In this document: positions 18,271 to 28,753 of the stretch, piece by piece | Layout of the letters: each line of letters opens with the position of its first letter | How positions within the stretch are numbered: the stretch's first letter is position 1 | Assembly (NCBI RefSeq): GCF_014041935.1 | Contig: NZ_CP059491.1 | Span: forward strand, 2,046,001-2,110,000 | Source of the DNA: Gordonia jinghuaiqii | GTDB taxonomy: Bacteria > Actinomycetota > Actinomycetes > Mycobacteriales > Mycobacteriaceae | Length of the DNA: 64,000 bases | Direction of reading: 5' to 3' | Program-made: the position numbers and the translations under genes | Notes under the pieces: generated by a model | Seen by the model: only the letters and a program-made list of their open reading frames with translations | The model's database searches: none | What the model was told of the DNA's origin: nothing

Positions 18271-19923
18271 GTGACTCCCGCCGACCTGGCCGCGCTGCTG
18301 CGCGCCGTGACCCTGACCGTGGTCCGAGACCGTGGTCTGGACGAGAACCTGGTGCCCGACTCCATCGTCGTCGAGCGTCCCCGGCACGCCGACCACGGCG
18401 ATTACTCCACCAACGTGGCCCTGCAGATGGGCAAGCGGCTCGGCGTCAACCCCCGTGAACTCGCGACCTGGCTCGCCGAGGCCTTCGCCGCCGCCGACGG
18501 CATCGACAAGACCGAGATCGCCGGACCGGGCTTCGTCAACATCTGGCTCGGCGCCGCCGCCCAGAACACCGTCGTCGCGGCCGTCCTGGATCAGGGTGTG
18601 GGCTACGGCCGGGGCGACGAGCTGGCCGGATCGATCATCAACCTCGAATTCGTCTCGGCCAACCCCACCGGACCCATCCACCTCGGCGGCACCCGCTGGG
18701 CGGCCGTCGGTGACGCACTCGGCCGTGTGCTGGCGGCCCGGGGCGGCCAGGTGACACGCGAGTACTACTTCAACGACCACGGCGCCCAGATCGACCGGTT
18801 CGCGCGGTCTCTGGAGGCCGCGGCACTGGGCAACCCGACCCCCGAGGACGGGTACGCCGGCGACTACATCGCCGACATCGCCGCCCAGGTCGTCGAGAAG
18901 GCGCCCGATGTGATGTCGCAGCCCGAAGCCGACCGTCTCGAGACCTTCCGCGCCGTCGGCGTCGACCTCATGTTCGGCCACATCAAGCAGAGCCTGCACG
19001 ACTTCGGCACCGACTTCGACGTCTTCACCCATGAGGACAAGATGTTCGCGACCGGTCTGGTCGACGAGTGCATCGCCGAGCTCAAGGCCAACGGCAACCT
19101 GTACGAGAAGGACGGAGCCTGGTGGCTGAAGTCGACCGACTTCGGTGACGACAAGGACCGCGTCGTCCTCAAGAGCGACGGCAACGCCGCCTACATCGCC
19201 GGCGACATCGCCTACTACCGCGACAAGCGCAACCGGGGCTTCAACCTGTGCATCTACATGCTCGGGGCAGACCACCACGGCTACATCAGCCGCCTCAAGG
19301 CCGCGGCGGCCGCGCTGGGCGACGACCCGGCCACCGTCGAGGTCCTGATCGGTCAGATGGTCAACCTCGTCCGCGACGGCAAGCCGGTCCGGATGAGCAA
19401 GCGTGCGGGCACGGTCATCACCCTCGACGACCTCGTCGACGCGGTGGGCGTCGACGGCGCGCGGTACTCGCTGATCCGCTCGTCGGTCGACGTCAACATC
19501 GACATCGACCTCGACCTGCTGACCAAGCAGTCCAACGACAACCCCGTCTACTACGTGCAGTACGCCCACGCGCGGATGTGTGCGCTGGCGCGTAACGCCG
19601 CCGACCTCGGCGTCGTGTCGTCCCTCGATCACCTGGACCTGCTCGATGATCCCGCCGAAGGTGAATTGATCCGCACCATCGGCGATTTCGACGAGGTGGT
19701 GGCCACCGCGGCGACCCTGCGCGAACCGCACCGCGTGTGCCGGTACCTCGAGGTCCTCGCCGGCACATACCACCGCTTCTACGCCAAGTGCCGGGTCCTG
19801 CCGCAGGGCGACGAGGACGTGGCCGACATCCACCGCGCACGACTCGCCCTGTGCGAGGCCACCCGCCAGGTCCTGGCCAACGGTCTCGGGCTCGTCGGGG
19901 TCACCGCACCGGAGCAGATGTGA
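18271..19923 (+). CDS. argS: Arginyl-tRNA synthetase
   Basis: Class I aminoacyl-tRNA synthetase that charges tRNA-Arg. 550 residues, matching the family. The HIGH-type motif is HLGG within [18 protein letters not shown] (about residues 131-148) and the KMSKS-type loop is [10 protein letters not shown] (about residue 375). A C-terminal DALR anticodon-binding domain ([15 protein letters not shown]) is present. I use GTG 18271 ([10 protein letters not shown]). An in-frame ATG at 18226 would extend into the promoter, and the -10 box at 18257 argues against it. The stop overlaps the GTG of lysA by 4 nt (GTGA), and the gene heads the Lys/Thr operon. Confidence 0.96.
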   Translation: MTPADLAALLRAVTLTVVRDRGLDENLVPDSIVVERPRHADHGDYSTNVALQMGKRLGVNPRELATWLAEAFAAADGIDKTEIAGPGFVNIWLGAAAQNTVVAAVLDQGVGYGRGDELAGSIINLEFVSANPTGPIHLGGTRWAAVGDALGRVLAARGGQVTREYYFNDHGAQIDRFARSLEAAALGNPTPEDGYAGDYIADIAAQVVEKAPDVMSQPEADRLETFRAVGVDLMFGHIKQSLHDFGTDFDVFTHEDKMFATGLVDECIAELKANGNLYEKDGAWWLKSTDFGDDKDRVVLKSDGNAAYIAGDIAYYRDKRNRGFNLCIYMLGADHHGYISRLKAAAAALGDDPATVEVLIGQMVNLVRDGKPVRMSKRAGTVITLDDLVDAVGVDGARYSLIRSSVDVNIDIDLDLLTKQSNDNPVYYVQYAHARMCALARNAADLGVVSSLDHLDLLDDPAEGELIRTIGDFDEVVATAATLREPHRVCRYLEVLAGTYHRFYAKCRVLPQGDEDVADIHRARLALCEATRQVLANGLGLVGVTAPEQM

Positions 19924-21341
19924 GCGCGCATCCCGCCGGCCCGCGGCACGCCGAGTTGCTCGCCGCCCCCCATCTGGCGCAACGACCCAATGACCCGGCC
20001 GTCCTCGCCGAGATCCCGCCACAGGTCTGGCCGCGCAACGCATCCCGGAACGACGCCGGTGAACTGCAGATCGCCGGAGTGTCGGTGAGCGAGCTCGCCG
20101 ACGAGTTCGGTACGCCGGCATTCATCGTCGACGAGGCAGACTTCCGCTCGCGCTGCCGCGACATGATGTCCGCATTCGGCCCCTACGGTCGCGTGCACTA
20201 CGCATCAAAGGCGTTCCTGTGCAGCGAGATCGCGCGCTGGGTCGACGACGAGGGACTCTCGCTGGACGTGTGCAGCGGCGGCGAACTCGCCATCGCGTTG
20301 CGCGCGGGCTTCCCCGCCGAGCGAATCGCCTTGCACGGCAACAACAAGAGCGTCGAGGAGCTGCGCGCGGCGGTCGACGCCGGAATCGGGCACGTCGTCC
20401 TCGACTCGATGGCCGAGATCGACCGGCTCGACGCCGTCGCCGGTGAACGGGGCGTCGTCGCCGACGTCCTGGTCCGGGTGACCGTGGGCGTCGAGGCGCA
20501 CACGCACGAGTTCATCTCGACCGCGCACGAGGACCAGAAGTTCGGTTTCTCCCTCGCCGGCGGCGTCGCGATGGCGGCCATCCGCCGGGTGTTCGCCACC
20601 GACAACCTGCGACTCGTCGGCCTGCACAGCCACATCGGCTCGCAGATCTTCGACATGGACGGTTTCGAGCTCGCCGCGCACCGCGTTCTCGGCCTGCTCC
20701 ACGACGTCGTCGACGAGTTCGGTGTCGAGAAGACCTCGCAGATGTCGATCGTGGATCTCGGTGGGGGACTGGGTATCTCGTACCTCCCCGAGGAGCGTCC
20801 ACTGCCGGTGGACAAGGTTGCGCAGACACTTGCCGACATCGTGCGCCGCGAATCGGAGGCGGTGGGCCTGCCGATGCCGACCATCGCCGTGGAACCCGGC
20901 CGCGCGATCGCCGGGCCCGGCACCGTGACGCTCTACCGCGTCGGTACCGTCAAGGACGTCGAACTCGGCGGGGGCGCGGTACGCCGCTACATCTCCGTCG
21001 ACGGCGGCATGAGCGACAACATCCGTACGGTGCTCTACGACGCCGAATACGACGTGCGGCTGGTCTCGCGGGTGTCGCAGGCGCGCGCGGTGGTCTGCCG
21101 CGTGGTCGGCAAACACTGCGAGAGCGGCGACATCGTCATCAAGGACTGCTGGCTTCCCGAAGACCTCGGACCCGGTGACCTGATCGCGGTGGCGGCCACC
21201 GGCGCATACTGCTATTCGATGTCGAGCCGGTACAACATGACCATGAGACCGCCGGTGGTGGCGGTGGCCGACGGCAACGCCCGGCTGCTGCTGCGCCGGG
21301 AGACCATCGAAGACTTCCTCAGCCTGGAGGTGAACCCGTGA
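19920..21341 (+). CDS. lysA: Diaminopimelate decarboxylase
   Basis: Last step of lysine synthesis: PLP-dependent decarboxylation of meso-diaminopimelate. 473 residues, a fold-III (alanine racemase-like) barrel. PLP lysine about 97 in [18 protein letters not shown]; glycine loop DLGGGLGI; substrate/PLP residues in [10 protein letters not shown] and [10 protein letters not shown]-terminal [14 protein letters not shown]. Start GTG 19920 is embedded in the argS end (4-nt overlap), and its own stop overlaps the GTG of hom by 4 nt, so translation is coupled along the operon. Confidence 0.97.
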   Translation: MSAHPAGPRHAELLAAPHLAQRPNDPAVLAEIPPQVWPRNASRNDAGELQIAGVSVSELADEFGTPAFIVDEADFRSRCRDMMSAFGPYGRVHYASKAFLCSEIARWVDDEGLSLDVCSGGELAIALRAGFPAERIALHGNNKSVEELRAAVDAGIGHVVLDSMAEIDRLDAVAGERGVVADVLVRVTVGVEAHTHEFISTAHEDQKFGFSLAGGVAMAAIRRVFATDNLRLVGLHSHIGSQIFDMDGFELAAHRVLGLLHDVVDEFGVEKTSQMSIVDLGGGLGISYLPEERPLPVDKVAQTLADIVRRESEAVGLPMPTIAVEPGRAIAGPGTVTLYRVGTVKDVELGGGAVRRYISVDGGMSDNIRTVLYDAEYDVRLVSRVSQARAVVCRVVGKHCESGDIVIKDCWLPEDLGPGDLIAVAATGAYCYSMSSRYNMTMRPPVVAVADGNARLLLRRETIEDFLSLEVNP

Positions 21342-22681
21342 CCGAATCCGTCGAGAACACAAGCGGCACAAACGAAGTGAACGATCCGCGCCCCATCGGT
21401 GTGGCGGTGCTCGGTATGGGCAACGTCGGCGCCGAAGTGGTCCGCATCATCACCGACAACGCCACCGACCTGCGCGCCCGTGTCGGTGCGCCGGTGGAGA
21501 TCCGCGGCGTCGCCGTGCGTGATCTCTCCCGGCCGCGCAAGATCGGTCAGGAACTGCTGACCGACGATCCCGCCGCGCTCATCGCCCGCGACGACGTCGA
21601 CATCGTCGTCGAGCTCATGGGCGGCATCGACCCGGCCCGCGCGCTCATCCGCACGGCCCTCGAGAGCGGCAAGTCGGTCGTCACCGCCAACAAGGCGCTG
21701 CTCGCCGAGTACACCGGCGAACTCGCGACCGCCGCCGCCGATGCCAAGGTCGACCTGTACTTCGAGGCAGCGGTGGCCGGCGCCATCCCGGTCATCCGGC
21801 CGCTCATGCAGTCGCTGGCCGGTGACACGGTGGAACGCGTGGCCGGAATCGTCAACGGCACCACCAACTACATCCTCTCCGCGATGGACGAGACCGGCGC
21901 CGACTACGCCGACGCCCTCGCCGAGGCCGGCCGGTTGGGATATGCCGAAGCCGACCCGACGGCCGACGTCGAGGGCTACGACGCCGCGGCGAAGGCGGCT
22001 ATCCTGGCCTCCATCGCCTTCCATACCCGCGTCACCGCCGCCGATGTCCACCGCGAGGGCATCTCGGCGGTCACGGCCGCCGACCTGGCGGCAGCCAAGA
22101 AGTTCGACTGCACCATCAAGTTGCTCTCGATCTGCGAACGGGTCCGCGACGGCGACGGCGCACAACGCATCTCGGCCCGCGTGTACCCCGCGCTGATCCC
22201 GCTGACGCACCCGCTTGCCACCGTCAACGGTGCGTTCAACGCCGTGGTCGTGGAGGCGGAGAACGCCGGCAGGCTGATGTTCTACGGCCAGGGCGCGGGA
22301 GGCGCGCCGACGGCGTCGGCAGTGCTCGGCGACATGGTCATGGCCGCGCGTAACCGCGTGCACGGCGGTCGGGGACCTCTGGAGTCGACGTACGCCTCAC
22401 TGCCCGTCGCGCCGATCGACGACGTGTTCACGCGGTACTACATCTCCATGCGTGTCGAGGATCGTCCCGGCGTGCTCGCGCAGGTCGCGGGTGAGTTCAC
22501 GAAGCGCTCGGTCAGCATCGCCGCGGTCCGCCAGGAAGGCGCAGGCGACGACGCCCGGCTGATCGTGGTGACCCACCGCGCGCCCGACCGTGCGCAATCG
22601 GATTGCGTTGCGGCGCTTGAAGACATGGACGCCGTGATCAAGGTGTCGAGTGTGTTGCGATTGGAAGGTACCGATGACTGA
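21338..22681 (+). CDS. hom: Homoserine dehydrogenase
   Basis: NAD(P)H-dependent reduction of aspartate semialdehyde to homoserine, the branch point to threonine and methionine. 447 residues. Rossmann motif [12 protein letters not shown] (about 23-34), substrate region [12 protein letters not shown] and [19 protein letters not shown] with the catalytic Lys, and a C-terminal ACT domain (about 365-440, starting [20 protein letters not shown]) expected to bind threonine for feedback inhibition. It overlaps lysA by 4 nt and thrC by 8 nt. Confidence 0.97.
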   Translation: MTESVENTSGTNEVNDPRPIGVAVLGMGNVGAEVVRIITDNATDLRARVGAPVEIRGVAVRDLSRPRKIGQELLTDDPAALIARDDVDIVVELMGGIDPARALIRTALESGKSVVTANKALLAEYTGELATAAADAKVDLYFEAAVAGAIPVIRPLMQSLAGDTVERVAGIVNGTTNYILSAMDETGADYADALAEAGRLGYAEADPTADVEGYDAAAKAAILASIAFHTRVTAADVHREGISAVTAADLAAAKKFDCTIKLLSICERVRDGDGAQRISARVYPALIPLTHPLATVNGAFNAVVVEAENAGRLMFYGQGAGGAPTASAVLGDMVMAARNRVHGGRGPLESTYASLPVAPIDDVFTRYYISMRVEDRPGVLAQVAGEFTKRSVSIAAVRQEGAGDDARLIVVTHRAPDRAQSDCVAALEDMDAVIKVSSVLRLEGTDD

Positions 22682-23759
22682 AGCGACTTCAACCCCCGTG
22701 CACCGTGCGTGGCCGGGCCTGATCGAGGCCTACCGGTCGCGGTTGCCCGTCGCCGACGACTGGAAGGTGGTCACCCTGCTCGAGGGCGGCACCCCGCTGA
22801 TCAGCGCGCCGCACCTGTCGTCGCTGACCGGGTGCGAGGTCTACCTCAAGGTCGAGGGCCTCAACCCGACCGGGTCGTTCAAGGATCGCGGGATGACGAT
22901 GGCGGTCAGCAACGCCGTCAACAACGGCAAGACGGCGGTCCTCTGCGCATCGACGGGTAACACCTCGGCGTCGGCGGCCGCCTACGCCACCCGCGCCGGG
23001 ATCACCTGTGCGGTACTGATTCCGCAGGGCAAGATCGCGATGGGCAAGCTCGCCCAGGCGGTCATGCACGGCGCCAAGATCATCCAGGTCGAGGGCAACT
23101 TCGACGACTGCCTCGAACTCGCGCGCAAGGCGACGTCGGAGTTCACCGAGATCGAGCTGGTGAACTCGGTCAACCCGGCCCGCATCGAGGGACAGAAGAC
23201 GGCGGCCTTCGAGATCGTCGACGTCCTCGGGCGCGCCCCCGATGTGCACGCGCTGCCGGTCGGCAACGCGGGCAACATCACCGCCTACTGGAAGGGTTAC
23301 ACCGAGTACCACGCCGACGGCGTCTCGTCGTCGGTGCCGCGGATGCTCGGTGTGCAGGCTGCCGGTGCCGCGCCCCTGGTGAACGGAGCGCCCGTGAAGG
23401 AGCCCGAGACGATCGCGACCGCGATCCGCATCGGCTCGCCGGCGAGCTGGAACCAGGCGGTGGCGGCCAAGGAGGAGTCGAACGGCCAGTTCCGTGCTGC
23501 CACCGACGAGAAGCTGCTCGAGGCCTACCGTCTCATCGCGGGCGAGGAAGGCGTCTTCGTCGAGCCCGCGTCGGCGGCCAGTGTCGCCGGTCTGCTCGCG
23601 GCCAGCGCCGACGGCTGGATCAAGCCGGGATCGACCGTGGTCTGCACGGTCACCGGCAACGGGCTGAAAGACCCCGACACCGCACTCGCGGGTATCCCCG
23701 AGGTCGAGGCCATCCCGGTTGATCCGGTCGCAGTCGCGAATGCGCTCGGTGTCGGCTGA
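22674..23759 (+). CDS. thrC: Threonine synthase
   Basis: PLP enzyme converting O-phosphohomoserine to threonine; 361 residues, the short actinobacterial/plant-like class. PLP lysine is K70 in [11 protein letters not shown], with the phosphate-binding loop [14 protein letters not shown] and the glycine-rich cofactor loop [18 protein letters not shown] 22674 lies inside the end of hom (8-nt overlap). The next gene, thrB, starts 46 nt after the thrC stop. Confidence 0.97.
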   Translation: MTEATSTPVHRAWPGLIEAYRSRLPVADDWKVVTLLEGGTPLISAPHLSSLTGCEVYLKVEGLNPTGSFKDRGMTMAVSNAVNNGKTAVLCASTGNTSASAAAYATRAGITCAVLIPQGKIAMGKLAQAVMHGAKIIQVEGNFDDCLELARKATSEFTEIELVNSVNPARIEGQKTAAFEIVDVLGRAPDVHALPVGNAGNITAYWKGYTEYHADGVSSSVPRMLGVQAAGAAPLVNGAPVKEPETIATAIRIGSPASWNQAVAAKEESNGQFRAATDEKLLEAYRLIAGEEGVFVEPASAASVAGLLAASADGWIKPGSTVVCTVTGNGLKDPDTALAGIPEVEAIPVDPVAVANALGVG

Positions 23760-23805
23760 CGGGGGCGGCGGTCCGGTCGGCGTCGAATCCACCACGGAGG
23801 ATGAG

Positions 23806-24834
23806 GTGACGGCGCCGGGACCGGCGAGCCGTGAGCTGCCGGTTGGCTTGTCGACTCGCGTTCGGGTACCCGCCTCGAGTGCCAACCTCGGCCCGGGATT
23901 CGACTGTCTCGGAATCGCTTTGGGAATCTACGACGAGGTGATCGTGGAGACCGTGGCCGCCGGGATCACTTTGGAGATCGAGGGCGAGGGCGCCGCGGAC
24001 GTGCCCCGCGACTCCTCCCATCTCGTCGTGCGGGCACTCACCCGGGGATTGGTGCACGCCGGGGTGCGCGCGCCGGGGCTCAGGTTGCGCTGTGTCAACC
24101 AGATCCCACATTCCCGCGGACTCGGTTCGTCGGCTGCGGCGGCCGTCTCCGGACTGGCCGCGGCGTCGGGACTGATCTCGGCTGCGGGTTTCGGGGAGGG
24201 TCTGTCCGCCGACGAGCTGGTACAGATGTCCAGCGAGTTCGAGGGGCATCCAGACAACGCGGCGGCAAGTGTGCTCGGTTCCGCGGTCGTCACCTGGACG
24301 GAGTCCACCGGGGTTGGGGCGTCGGAGTCCACCGGGGTTGGGGTGTCGGAGTCCACCGGGGTTGGGGCGTCGGAGTCCATGGGATCCACGGAGGGCGTGG
24401 CGTCGTACCGCGCGCACCGGCTGCCGGTGCATCCCGATATCTGTGCCACCGTGTTCATCCCCGACACCGAGTCGTCGACGTCGTATACCCGCGGCCTGCT
24501 GCCGGATTCGGTGCCGCGCGCCGATGCGATCTTCAATCTGAGCCGCTCGGCACTCGCGGTGGTGGCACTGACCTCGGAGCCGCGGCACCTGATGGCGGCG
24601 TCCCAGGACCGGCTGCATCAGCCGTATCGGGCGTCGGCGATGGTGCCGACGAACGAACTGGTCACCACTCTGCGCGCCCGCGGCCATGCGGCGACCGTGT
24701 CCGGTGCCGGTCCGACGGTTCTGGTGCTCGGTTCCTCTCCGGTTCCCGCCGACATCCGTCAGGTGGCGCACGGACTCGGTTTCACGGCGCGTTCGGTGGC
24801 GATTGCCGGCGGCGTCGACATCACCCACGGCTGA
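23806..24834 (+). CDS. thrB: Homoserine kinase with in-frame repeat insertion
   Basis: GHMP-family kinase making O-phosphohomoserine for ThrC. Start GTG 23806 (VTAPGPASREL) is chosen for GGAGG 5 nt upstream; ATG 23740, within thrC, is the alternative. 342 residues, longer than the about 316 of M. tuberculosis. The N-terminus has VRVPASSANLGPGFDCLG, the ATP loop is IPHSRGLGSSAAAAVSG (about 100-116), and the C-terminal motif is ATVSGAGPTVLVLG. Between the two GHMP halves (about residues 165-193) is an insert of three STGVGxSE repeats encoded by 24-nt tandem repeats, expected to be a surface loop. Confidence 0.95.
   Translation: MTAPGPASRELPVGLSTRVRVPASSANLGPGFDCLGIALGIYDEVIVETVAAGITLEIEGEGAADVPRDSSHLVVRALTRGLVHAGVRAPGLRLRCVNQIPHSRGLGSSAAAAVSGLAAASGLISAAGFGEGLSADELVQMSSEFEGHPDNAAASVLGSAVVTWTESTGVGASESTGVGVSESTGVGASESMGSTEGVASYRAHRLPVHPDICATVFIPDTESSTSYTRGLLPDSVPRADAIFNLSRSALAVVALTSEPRHLMAASQDRLHQPYRASAMVPTNELVTTLRARGHAATVSGAGPTVLVLGSSPVPADIRQVAHGLGFTARSVAIAGGVDITHG
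24301..24381 (+). repeat. thrB: 24-bp tandem repeat inside thrB (3 full copies plus partial)
   Basis: Three consecutive 24-bp units begin at 24301, 24325 and 24349, differing only by C/T at one position of unit 2, followed by a 9-bp partial unit. Each encodes an 8-residue ESTGVGAS-type unit, so copy-number change keeps the frame. Confidence 0.95.
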
Positions 24835-24938
24835 TCACCGCCCATCTCCGGCTCGCCACACGTGTCGCCGGATCCCGCCGCGCCCGCCCGGGTGTGCCGC
24901 GTTTCGGGCCCGTGGGATCGTTTGGCGGTTTCGGCGTG

Positions 24939-24968
24939 TTGCCCGTATCATGCGAACGGGGTTAACAT
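24939..24968 (+). promoter_or_regulatory. Candidate promoter of rho
   Basis: TTGCCC (24939-24944) and TAACAT (24963-24968) are separated by 18 bp. They sit about 250 nt before the rho GTG in the 385-nt gap after thrB. The gap holds no gene; its downstream part would be a long 5' leader (about 245 nt). Leader-based autoregulation is known for rho in other bacteria; here it is only an inference. Confidence 0.5.
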
Positions 24969-25219
24969 ATTCTGGTCTAGCCGCGCGGGCTTGTCCCCAC
25001 GCTTCTCATCTCTCACCGATCGGAGAAACCGGCGGTCCTTCCGTCTGGGGTCATGGATCTCTGTCGACGGTGCTGAAGCGCAGGTAATCCACGAGCACGC
25101 TCGCAGCGGGGACCCGTACATCTCTCTGACCGTCCACCGCGGACGGACTCCCTGGCGCACACAGCTGGGAACGTAAGCCTCACGCAGTTTTCGTCTGCGG
25201 GAGGAACGAAAGGACTTCC

Positions 25220-27343
25220 GTGACCGATACGGACCTCATCACCGCACCTGCCGGGCAGGATTCCGCGGGTTCGGCCGCTCCCGACTCGGGGCAACCGGCC
25301 ACCAAGACACGCGCGCGCACCGGCCTGACCGGCATGGTGCTCAGCGAACTGAGGACTGTTGCCGGTGAACTCGGCATCAAGGGCACATCCGGAATGCGCA
25401 AGGGCGATCTGATCGCCGCCATCAAGGAGCGCCAGGCCGGCGGCGCTGCGGCGCCCGCCGCCAAGACCACCGGCAGCAGGGCAAAGGCCGCCTCGGCCAA
25501 GGCCTCCACCGCCGAGGAGCAGCTGACCATCGCCGACTCCACCGACACCGCCACGAGCGACGCCCCCAAGAGTGCGTCGCGTGCCGGCACCCGGAGCGGG
25601 ACCAGGAAAGCCGCCTCGGGTGACGCCGAAGCCGCCAAGGGCGACGCCTCGAACGACGAGAGCGTGCAGAACGACTCGGCCAAGAACGACTCGGCCAAGA
25701 ACGACTCGGCCAAGAACGATTCGGGGCAGAACGAGCCCGCTTCGGATGACGCCGCCAAGGGTGGCAACGCCGCGTCGGACACCGATTCCGGGGACACCGC
25801 AGGCGGGCGCGAACGGCGTCGACGCGACAGCTCGGGCGACGCGTCCGGCGACACCGAGGCCGGTGACCAGCGCACGCGTCGTAGCCGTAACCAGAATCGC
25901 GAGGGCGGCCAGAACCGCGACAATCAGAATCGCGACGGTGGCCAGAACCGCGAGGGTGGCCAGAACCGCGAGGGCGGACGCAATCGCGACAATCAGAATC
26001 GCGACGGCGGCCAGAACCGCGACAACCAGAACCGCGATGGCAGCCAGAACCGCGATGGTGGCCAGAACCGCGATGACCGTGACGACGACGGTGAAGGCGG
26101 CGGTCGTCGCCGTGGCCGCAGGTTCCGCGAACGGCGCCGTGGCCAGAACCGCGACACACCGAACGAGCCGCAGGTCTCCGATGACGACGTGTTGCAGCCG
26201 GTCGCGGGCATCCTCGACGTGCTCGACAACTACGCGTTCGTGCGGACCTCCGGGTATCTGGCCGGCCCGAACGACGTCTACGTCTCGATGAACCTCGTCC
26301 GCAAGAACGGGCTCCGGCGCGGCGACGCGATCACCGGTGCCGTCAAGGTGCCCCGTGACGGCGGCGATCAGCAGCAGAACCAGCGTCAGAAGTTCAACCC
26401 GCTGGTCCGCCTCGACTCCGTCAACGGCGGCGACGTAGAGGCGGCCAAGCGCCGCCCCGAGTTCAACAAGCTCACCCCGCTGTACCCGAATCAGCGGCTG
26501 CGCCTGGAGACCACGCCGGACCGGCTCGACACCCGCGTCATCGACCTCATCATGCCGATCGGCAAGGGTCAGCGTGCGCTGATCGTGTCGCCGCCGAAGG
26601 CCGGTAAGACGACGATCCTGCAGGACATCGCCAACGCGATCGCCACCAACAACCCCGAATGCCACCTCATGGTCGTGCTCGTCGACGAGCGGCCCGAGGA
26701 GGTCACCGACATGCAGCGTTCGGTGAAGGGGGAGGTCATCGCCTCGACCTTCGACCGTCCGCCGTCAGACCACACCTCGGTGTCGGAGTTGGCCATCGAG
26801 CGTGCGAAGCGGCTCGTGGAGAGCGGCAAAGACGTTGTGGTGCTGCTGGATTCGATCACCCGGCTGGGACGTGCGTACAACAACGCGTCCCCGGCATCGG
26901 GCCGAATCCTGTCCGGCGGTGTCGATTCCACCGCGCTGTACCCGCCGAAGCGATTCCTCGGTGCGGCGCGCAACATCGAGAACGGCGGCTCGCTGACGAT
27001 CATCGCGTCGGCGCTGGTCGAGACCGGTTCGACCGGCGACACGGTGATCTTCGAGGAGTTCAAGGGCACCGGCAACGCCGAGCTCAAGCTCGACCGCAAG
27101 ATCTCCGAGCGGCGCGTGTTCCCGGCGGTCGACGTGAACCTGTCGAGCACACGTAAGGACGAGCTGTTGCTGTCGCCGGAGGAGTTCGCCATCGTGCACA
27201 AGCTGCGGCGTCTCCTCGCGGGCCTGGACTCGCAGCAGGCCATCGACCTGCTGATCAGTCAGCTGAAGAAGACCAAGACGAACATCGAGTTCCTGATGTC
27301 GGTGCAGAAGACCGCACCCGGCGGCGGCAACAACTCCGACTAG
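25220..27343 (+). CDS. rho: Transcription termination factor Rho with long disordered N-terminal insert
   Basis: Hexameric RNA helicase that ends transcription. 707 residues against about 420 in E. coli. A Rho N-terminal helical domain (about 33-75) is followed by about 240 residues of low complexity: Ala/Lys/Thr-rich first, then NDSAK repeats, then QNRDGGQNREGG-type Asn/Arg/Gly/Asp repeats ending in GRRRGRRFRERRRGQ. The conserved core follows: the cold-shock-like RNA-binding domain (ILDVLDNYAFVRTSGYL, about 329), Walker A PPKAGKTTIL (about 458) and Walker B VVVLLDSITRLGRAYN. The GTG start has AGGA upstream. Insertions here are typical of actinobacterial Rho and are linked to RNA binding; this one is long and unusually repetitive. 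Confidence 0.97.
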   Translation: MTDTDLITAPAGQDSAGSAAPDSGQPATKTRARTGLTGMVLSELRTVAGELGIKGTSGMRKGDLIAAIKERQAGGAAAPAAKTTGSRAKAASAKASTAEEQLTIADSTDTATSDAPKSASRAGTRSGTRKAASGDAEAAKGDASNDESVQNDSAKNDSAKNDSAKNDSGQNEPASDDAAKGGNAASDTDSGDTAGGRERRRRDSSGDASGDTEAGDQRTRRSRNQNREGGQNRDNQNRDGGQNREGGQNREGGRNRDNQNRDGGQNRDNQNRDGSQNRDGGQNRDDRDDDGEGGGRRRGRRFRERRRGQNRDTPNEPQVSDDDVLQPVAGILDVLDNYAFVRTSGYLAGPNDVYVSMNLVRKNGLRRGDAITGAVKVPRDGGDQQQNQRQKFNPLVRLDSVNGGDVEAAKRRPEFNKLTPLYPNQRLRLETTPDRLDTRVIDLIMPIGKGQRALIVSPPKAGKTTILQDIANAIATNNPECHLMVVLVDERPEEVTDMQRSVKGEVIASTFDRPPSDHTSVSELAIERAKRLVESGKDVVVLLDSITRLGRAYNNASPASGRILSGGVDSTALYPPKRFLGAARNIENGGSLTIIASALVETGSTGDTVIFEEFKGTGNAELKLDRKISERRVFPAVDVNLSSTRKDELLLSPEEFAIVHKLRRLLAGLDSQQAIDLLISQLKKTKTNIEFLMSVQKTAPGGGNNSD
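25670..25729 (+). repeat. rho: 15-bp tandem repeats in rho (4 copies)
   Basis: Three exact 15-bp units AACGACTCGGCCAAG at 25670, 25685 and 25700, then a diverged fourth at 25715. They encode NDSAK repeated three times, then NDSGQ. Confidence 0.9.
25889..26075 (+). repeat. rho: Degenerate 12/24-bp repeats in rho (NRDGGQ region)
   Basis: About 15 imperfect copies of a 12-bp-based unit around CAGAACCGCGA, alternating with AATCAGAATCGCGAC. They encode an Asn-Arg-Asp/Glu-Gly-Gly-Gln tract. Protein-coding, not CRISPR: there are no unique spacers. Confidence 0.85.
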
Positions 27344-27365
27344 TCCCGGTCCTCGACGCACACCT

Positions 27366-27409
27366 ACGACACGGCCCCGATCCGCATCAGCAGATCGGGG
27401 CCGTGTCGT
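27366..27409. terminator. Bidirectional terminator between rho and the flavin reductase gene
   Basis: A perfect 17-bp stem (27366-27382 pairing with 27393-27409; core CACGGCCCCGATC) with a 10-nt loop. It lies between two convergent genes and can serve both. Confidence 0.85.
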
Positions 27410-27459
27410 TGGAGGGGGAGTGGCCGGCAACAGCCGGCGTTCTCGGCGGGCTCGTCGCG

Positions 27460-28683
27460 TCAGTACACGTCGCGCAGGTAGCGCTTGTCCGAGCGCAGCC
27501 GGTCGACGTACTCGCGGGCATCGTCGGGGCCGAGTCCGCCGTGCACGCCGACGATCTCGTGAAGTGCGGCCTCGACGTCGTCGGCCATTGTCGCGGCGTC
27601 ACCGCACACATAGAGATGGGCACCGGACTCGAGCCACGAGAACAGGTCGGCGCCGCTCTCACGCATGCGGTCCTGCACGTAGACCTTGTGATCCTGGTCG
27701 CGGGAGAAGGCGAGATCGAGCCGGTTCAGAATGCCGTCGGTGACGAAACCGTCGAGTTCGTCGGCATAGAGGTAGTCGACGTCTCGGTGCTGGTCACCGA
27801 AGAACAACCAGTTTGCGCCGTCGGCGCCGCGAGCCGCCCGCTCGTGCAGGAACGCGCGGAAGGGCGCGACCCCGGTGCCCGGGCCGATCATGATCGCCGC
27901 GACGTCGTCGGCGGGCAGGCGGAAGTTCTTGTTGGGGGCGATGAAGACGCTCACGGCATCTCCGGGCGCGCACCGATCGGCGAGGTGCGTCGAGCAGACG
28001 CCGCCGCGTGCGCGCTCATCGGCGACGTAGCGCACCGTCGCCATGGTGATGTGCACGCGGCCGGGGTGGACCAGGGGACTCGACGAGATCGAGTACTCGC
28101 GGTGGGTGAGGGGACCGAGCTCTTCGAGGAGTTCCTCCGGGGTGAACGTCAGTGACGGATCGATGTCGAGGACGTCGAGAACGTCGCGGCCCCTCAGCCA
28201 CACATCGAGCGCCTGCGGGTCGCCTGCGGTCAGCAACCGGGACAGCTCCGGGTGGCCGGTTCGCTCGGCGATGGTCTTGACCAGGTACTTCGACGGGACG
28301 GAGATCTCGTAGCGCAGGCTCAGAGCCTCACGCAGCGTGTACGTGGACTTTCGGTCGGCGATGATCTCGTCGCCGGCTGCGCCCAGCCGCTCGAGGATCA
28401 GATCGACGAGTGCGGGGTCGTTGACCGGCGCGATGCCGATCCCGTCGCCCGGCTCGTAGGTGATCCCGCTGTCGACGAGATCGAATTCGAGATGCCGGAC
28501 CTCCTTGGCCGAGCCGGGTCCCGACAGGACGGTGTTCGCGAGGATCGTCGCGGGGTACGGGTTGCGCCGGTTCCAGGGCGAGCGCGCCGTCCGGCCGGGA
28601 CGTGCAGTGCCGACACGGGTGGAGGGGGTGGTCGCTGCGGTGCCGGCCGCCAGGCTGGTGCCGGCCGATGCGGCGTCGTACAT
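27460..28683 (-). CDS. CPR/CysJ-type NADPH-FAD reductase lacking a flavodoxin domain
   Basis: 407-residue flavin reductase of the sulfite reductase alpha / cytochrome P450 reductase type. After about 35 Ala/Thr/Arg-rich residues come the connecting and FAD domains with HREYSISSSP and GVCSTHLADR, then the NADPH domain with MIGPGTGVAPFRAF, LFFGDQHRD and YVCGDAATM, and the family C-terminus RYLRDVY. There is no FMN (flavodoxin) domain, so electrons must go to a separate carrier or acceptor, which cannot be named. ATG 28683 has AAGGA 7 nt upstream. The gene lies between rho and rpmE, adjacent in M. tuberculosis as I recall, so it is an insertion or a loss elsewhere. Confidence 0.88.
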   Translation of the reverse strand: MYDAASAGTSLAAGTAATTPSTRVGTARPGRTARSPWNRRNPYPATILANTVLSGPGSAKEVRHLEFDLVDSGITYEPGDGIGIAPVNDPALVDLILERLGAAGDEIIADRKSTYTLREALSLRYEISVPSKYLVKTIAERTGHPELSRLLTAGDPQALDVWLRGRDVLDVLDIDPSLTFTPEELLEELGPLTHREYSISSSPLVHPGRVHITMATVRYVADERARGGVCSTHLADRCAPGDAVSVFIAPNKNFRLPADDVAAIMIGPGTGVAPFRAFLHERAARGADGANWLFFGDQHRDVDYLYADELDGFVTDGILNRLDLAFSRDQDHKVYVQDRMRESGADLFSWLESGAHLYVCGDAATMADDVEAALHEIVGVHGGLGPDDAREYVDRLRSDKRYLRDVY

Positions 28684-28753
28684 CGCTGAATCCTTCGTGA
28701 TCGACGACTGTCGGAGGGGCCCGGACGCCGTGAGACGCGGTGGGCGACGCCAC

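Noticed and set aside
18232..20121. 629-codon frame antisense to argS and lysA
   Set aside because: Shadow of well-supported genes; no ribosome site or domain.
25889..26075. Possible CRISPR-like short repeats
   Set aside because: They are in-frame coding repeats inside rho with no unique spacers of constant length.
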